Shown piece by piece: positions 63,201 through 64,000 of a stretch of 64,000 bases of DNA. The stretch lies in NCBI GenBank assembly GCA_019054805.1, contig JAHQIY010000001.1, forward strand, positions 10,182,501-10,246,500, written 5' to 3'. This stretch comes from Brachionus manjavacas (Eukaryota; Rotifera; Eurotatoria; Ploima; Brachionidae). The first letter of the stretch is position 1. Every line of letters starts with the position of its first letter. A program made the position numbers and the translations under genes. The notes beneath the pieces were generated by a model. That model did no database searches, was not told the DNA's origin, and worked only from the letters and a program-made list of their open reading frames with translations.

Positions 63201-64000
63201 TATTTAGTCAAATTTTTACTTGCGACGTAACAAAATATCATCCACTCTATGTTTGTTGGTTTTGGTCCGCGTTTCTCTTTGTTATGATCCTCGATGCTTT
63301 CATCACCAGTAAAGAAAGACTCTATCCGCAGCGATGCCAAAATTAATAAAACTTGATTAAATATTTAATTAAAAAATATTAACAATTATCTTTTATTGAA
63401 AAAATTACATAAAAAGCATATATACGAGGCTGAATGTGATACAAATTTAATAAATGGCTGACGTAGTACTCTACCAAGTTTGCTGTGAGGCATGAATAGA
63501 TAAATAACACTCAAAAACGGAAACAATAGTCCAATTAATAAAATAAAAGTGATTTTTAATAAAATGTTTCGACGTCTGTATCCCGATATGCCGTCATACC
63601 ACAGACTTACCAATAATTGTTGACAATGCGGATGAGCTACAAACTAAAAAAAGAAAATAAAAATTTTATTTTATTTTAATTTACTTTAAATAATAAAAAG
63701 TTTTATACCCTTTTTTGTTTGTATCTAATGGCAAGTTTAAGACGACTCAAATTGTTTTTTTCTTGATCACTTTCAAATAAGCTTGGAGGATTTTCATGGT
63801 CATGATTTAGTACAACTTCAAGTTCTTGTGAAGTTCTTATTTCAGCTAAAAGCGCACTAGCATATTCCTGACATTGAATAGACAATTTCTCGTAATCATT
63901 TTTAAATTCATTTTCAATTCTAGAGAGGCGCTTGAGTTCCCAACTAAGTTGAAATGCGGTCAAAATTGGATCTTTGCTCGAAAGTGACATAAGCGATGGA
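60267..64000 (-). CDS. TRPC: TRPC-type cation channel, 5' end outside the window
   Basis: Twelve exons are seen: 64000-63709 (continues beyond the edge), 63643-63409, 63351-63220, 63160-63097, 63046-62888, 62623-62339, 62287-62089, 62030-62007, 61322-61149, 61092-60870, 60820-60392, 60337-60267; 761 aa in the window. Pre-membrane TRPC blocks: [40 protein letters not shown]. Membrane part: [49 protein letters not shown], pore [14 protein letters not shown]6 [17 protein letters not shown]. The EWKFAR TRP box is split by a 24-nt microexon (ADEEWK / [15 protein letters not shown]). Then [15 protein letters not shown] and a Lys-rich calmodulin/IP3R-type region. TRPC channels pass Ca2+ and Na+ after phospholipase C activation. 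The last exon makes the protein end in ITEV, a class I PDZ-ligand pattern. The family fits insect Trp-gamma and vertebrate TRPC4/5; the exact orthologue is not settled. Confidence 0.92.

Overview
The window is eukaryotic, strongly AT-rich animal DNA. It holds nine intron-containing protein genes, most with animal-specific families, plus three tRNA genes and many decayed transposons. The mix fits a small invertebrate genome: a voltage-sensing phosphatase, TRPC, XK-related, PAS kinase, TRMT9B, DNAJC22, C2CD3 and SNX25, with coding islands of normal base composition in very AT-rich DNA and many 40-70 nt introns. My best guess is a monogonont rotifer (Brachionus-like). That is an inference from composition and gene content, not a proof. 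I built the exon models by hand: every junction listed has a GT donor and AG acceptor, and exon lengths were checked for reading phase.

Layout from left to right. An XK-related scramblase gene (+, 2823-6845) has a foldback repeat in its intron. A transposon graveyard follows (about 7.7-10.7 kb), with a possible piggyBac relic and a LINE pseudogene in which a reverse-transcriptase piece runs into a gag-like piece. A small multi-pass membrane protein (+, 13533-15867, possibly PIGF-like) converges on PAS kinase (-, 15907-21484), with 39 bp between stop codons. At 21.7-24.1 kb, three identical tRNA-Ile(AAU) genes surround a GC-rich, internally deleted LINE. Then come a secreted-type TSP1/Ig membrane protein (-, 26314-27645), TRMT9B (+, 28920-30563), DNAJC22 (+, 31854-33013), the centriole protein C2CD3 (-, 33762-42648) and SNX25 (+, 45929-53611). 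SNX25 converges on a complete voltage-sensing phosphatase (-, 53834-57209). A TRPC channel (-, 60267 to beyond the right edge) closes the window.

The most interesting neighbourhood is the right end. SNX25 (a PX phosphoinositide-binding protein), the voltage-sensing phosphatase (which removes phosphates from phosphoinositides under voltage control) and a TRPC channel (a family regulated by PIP2 and phospholipase C) lie next to one another. The phosphatase and the channel share an orientation. Any functional coupling is inference, but the phosphatase keeps its active-site cysteine and arginine and a charged S4, and the channel keeps its TRPC signatures and gains a C-terminal PDZ-ligand-like end through a last small exon.

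The mobile DNA is varied: non-LTR retrotransposon fragments, TA-flanked palindromic elements ending in CAGT-like sequence (Tc1/mariner-type MITEs), and a recurring short 3'-tail module ending in AAATAAATA.
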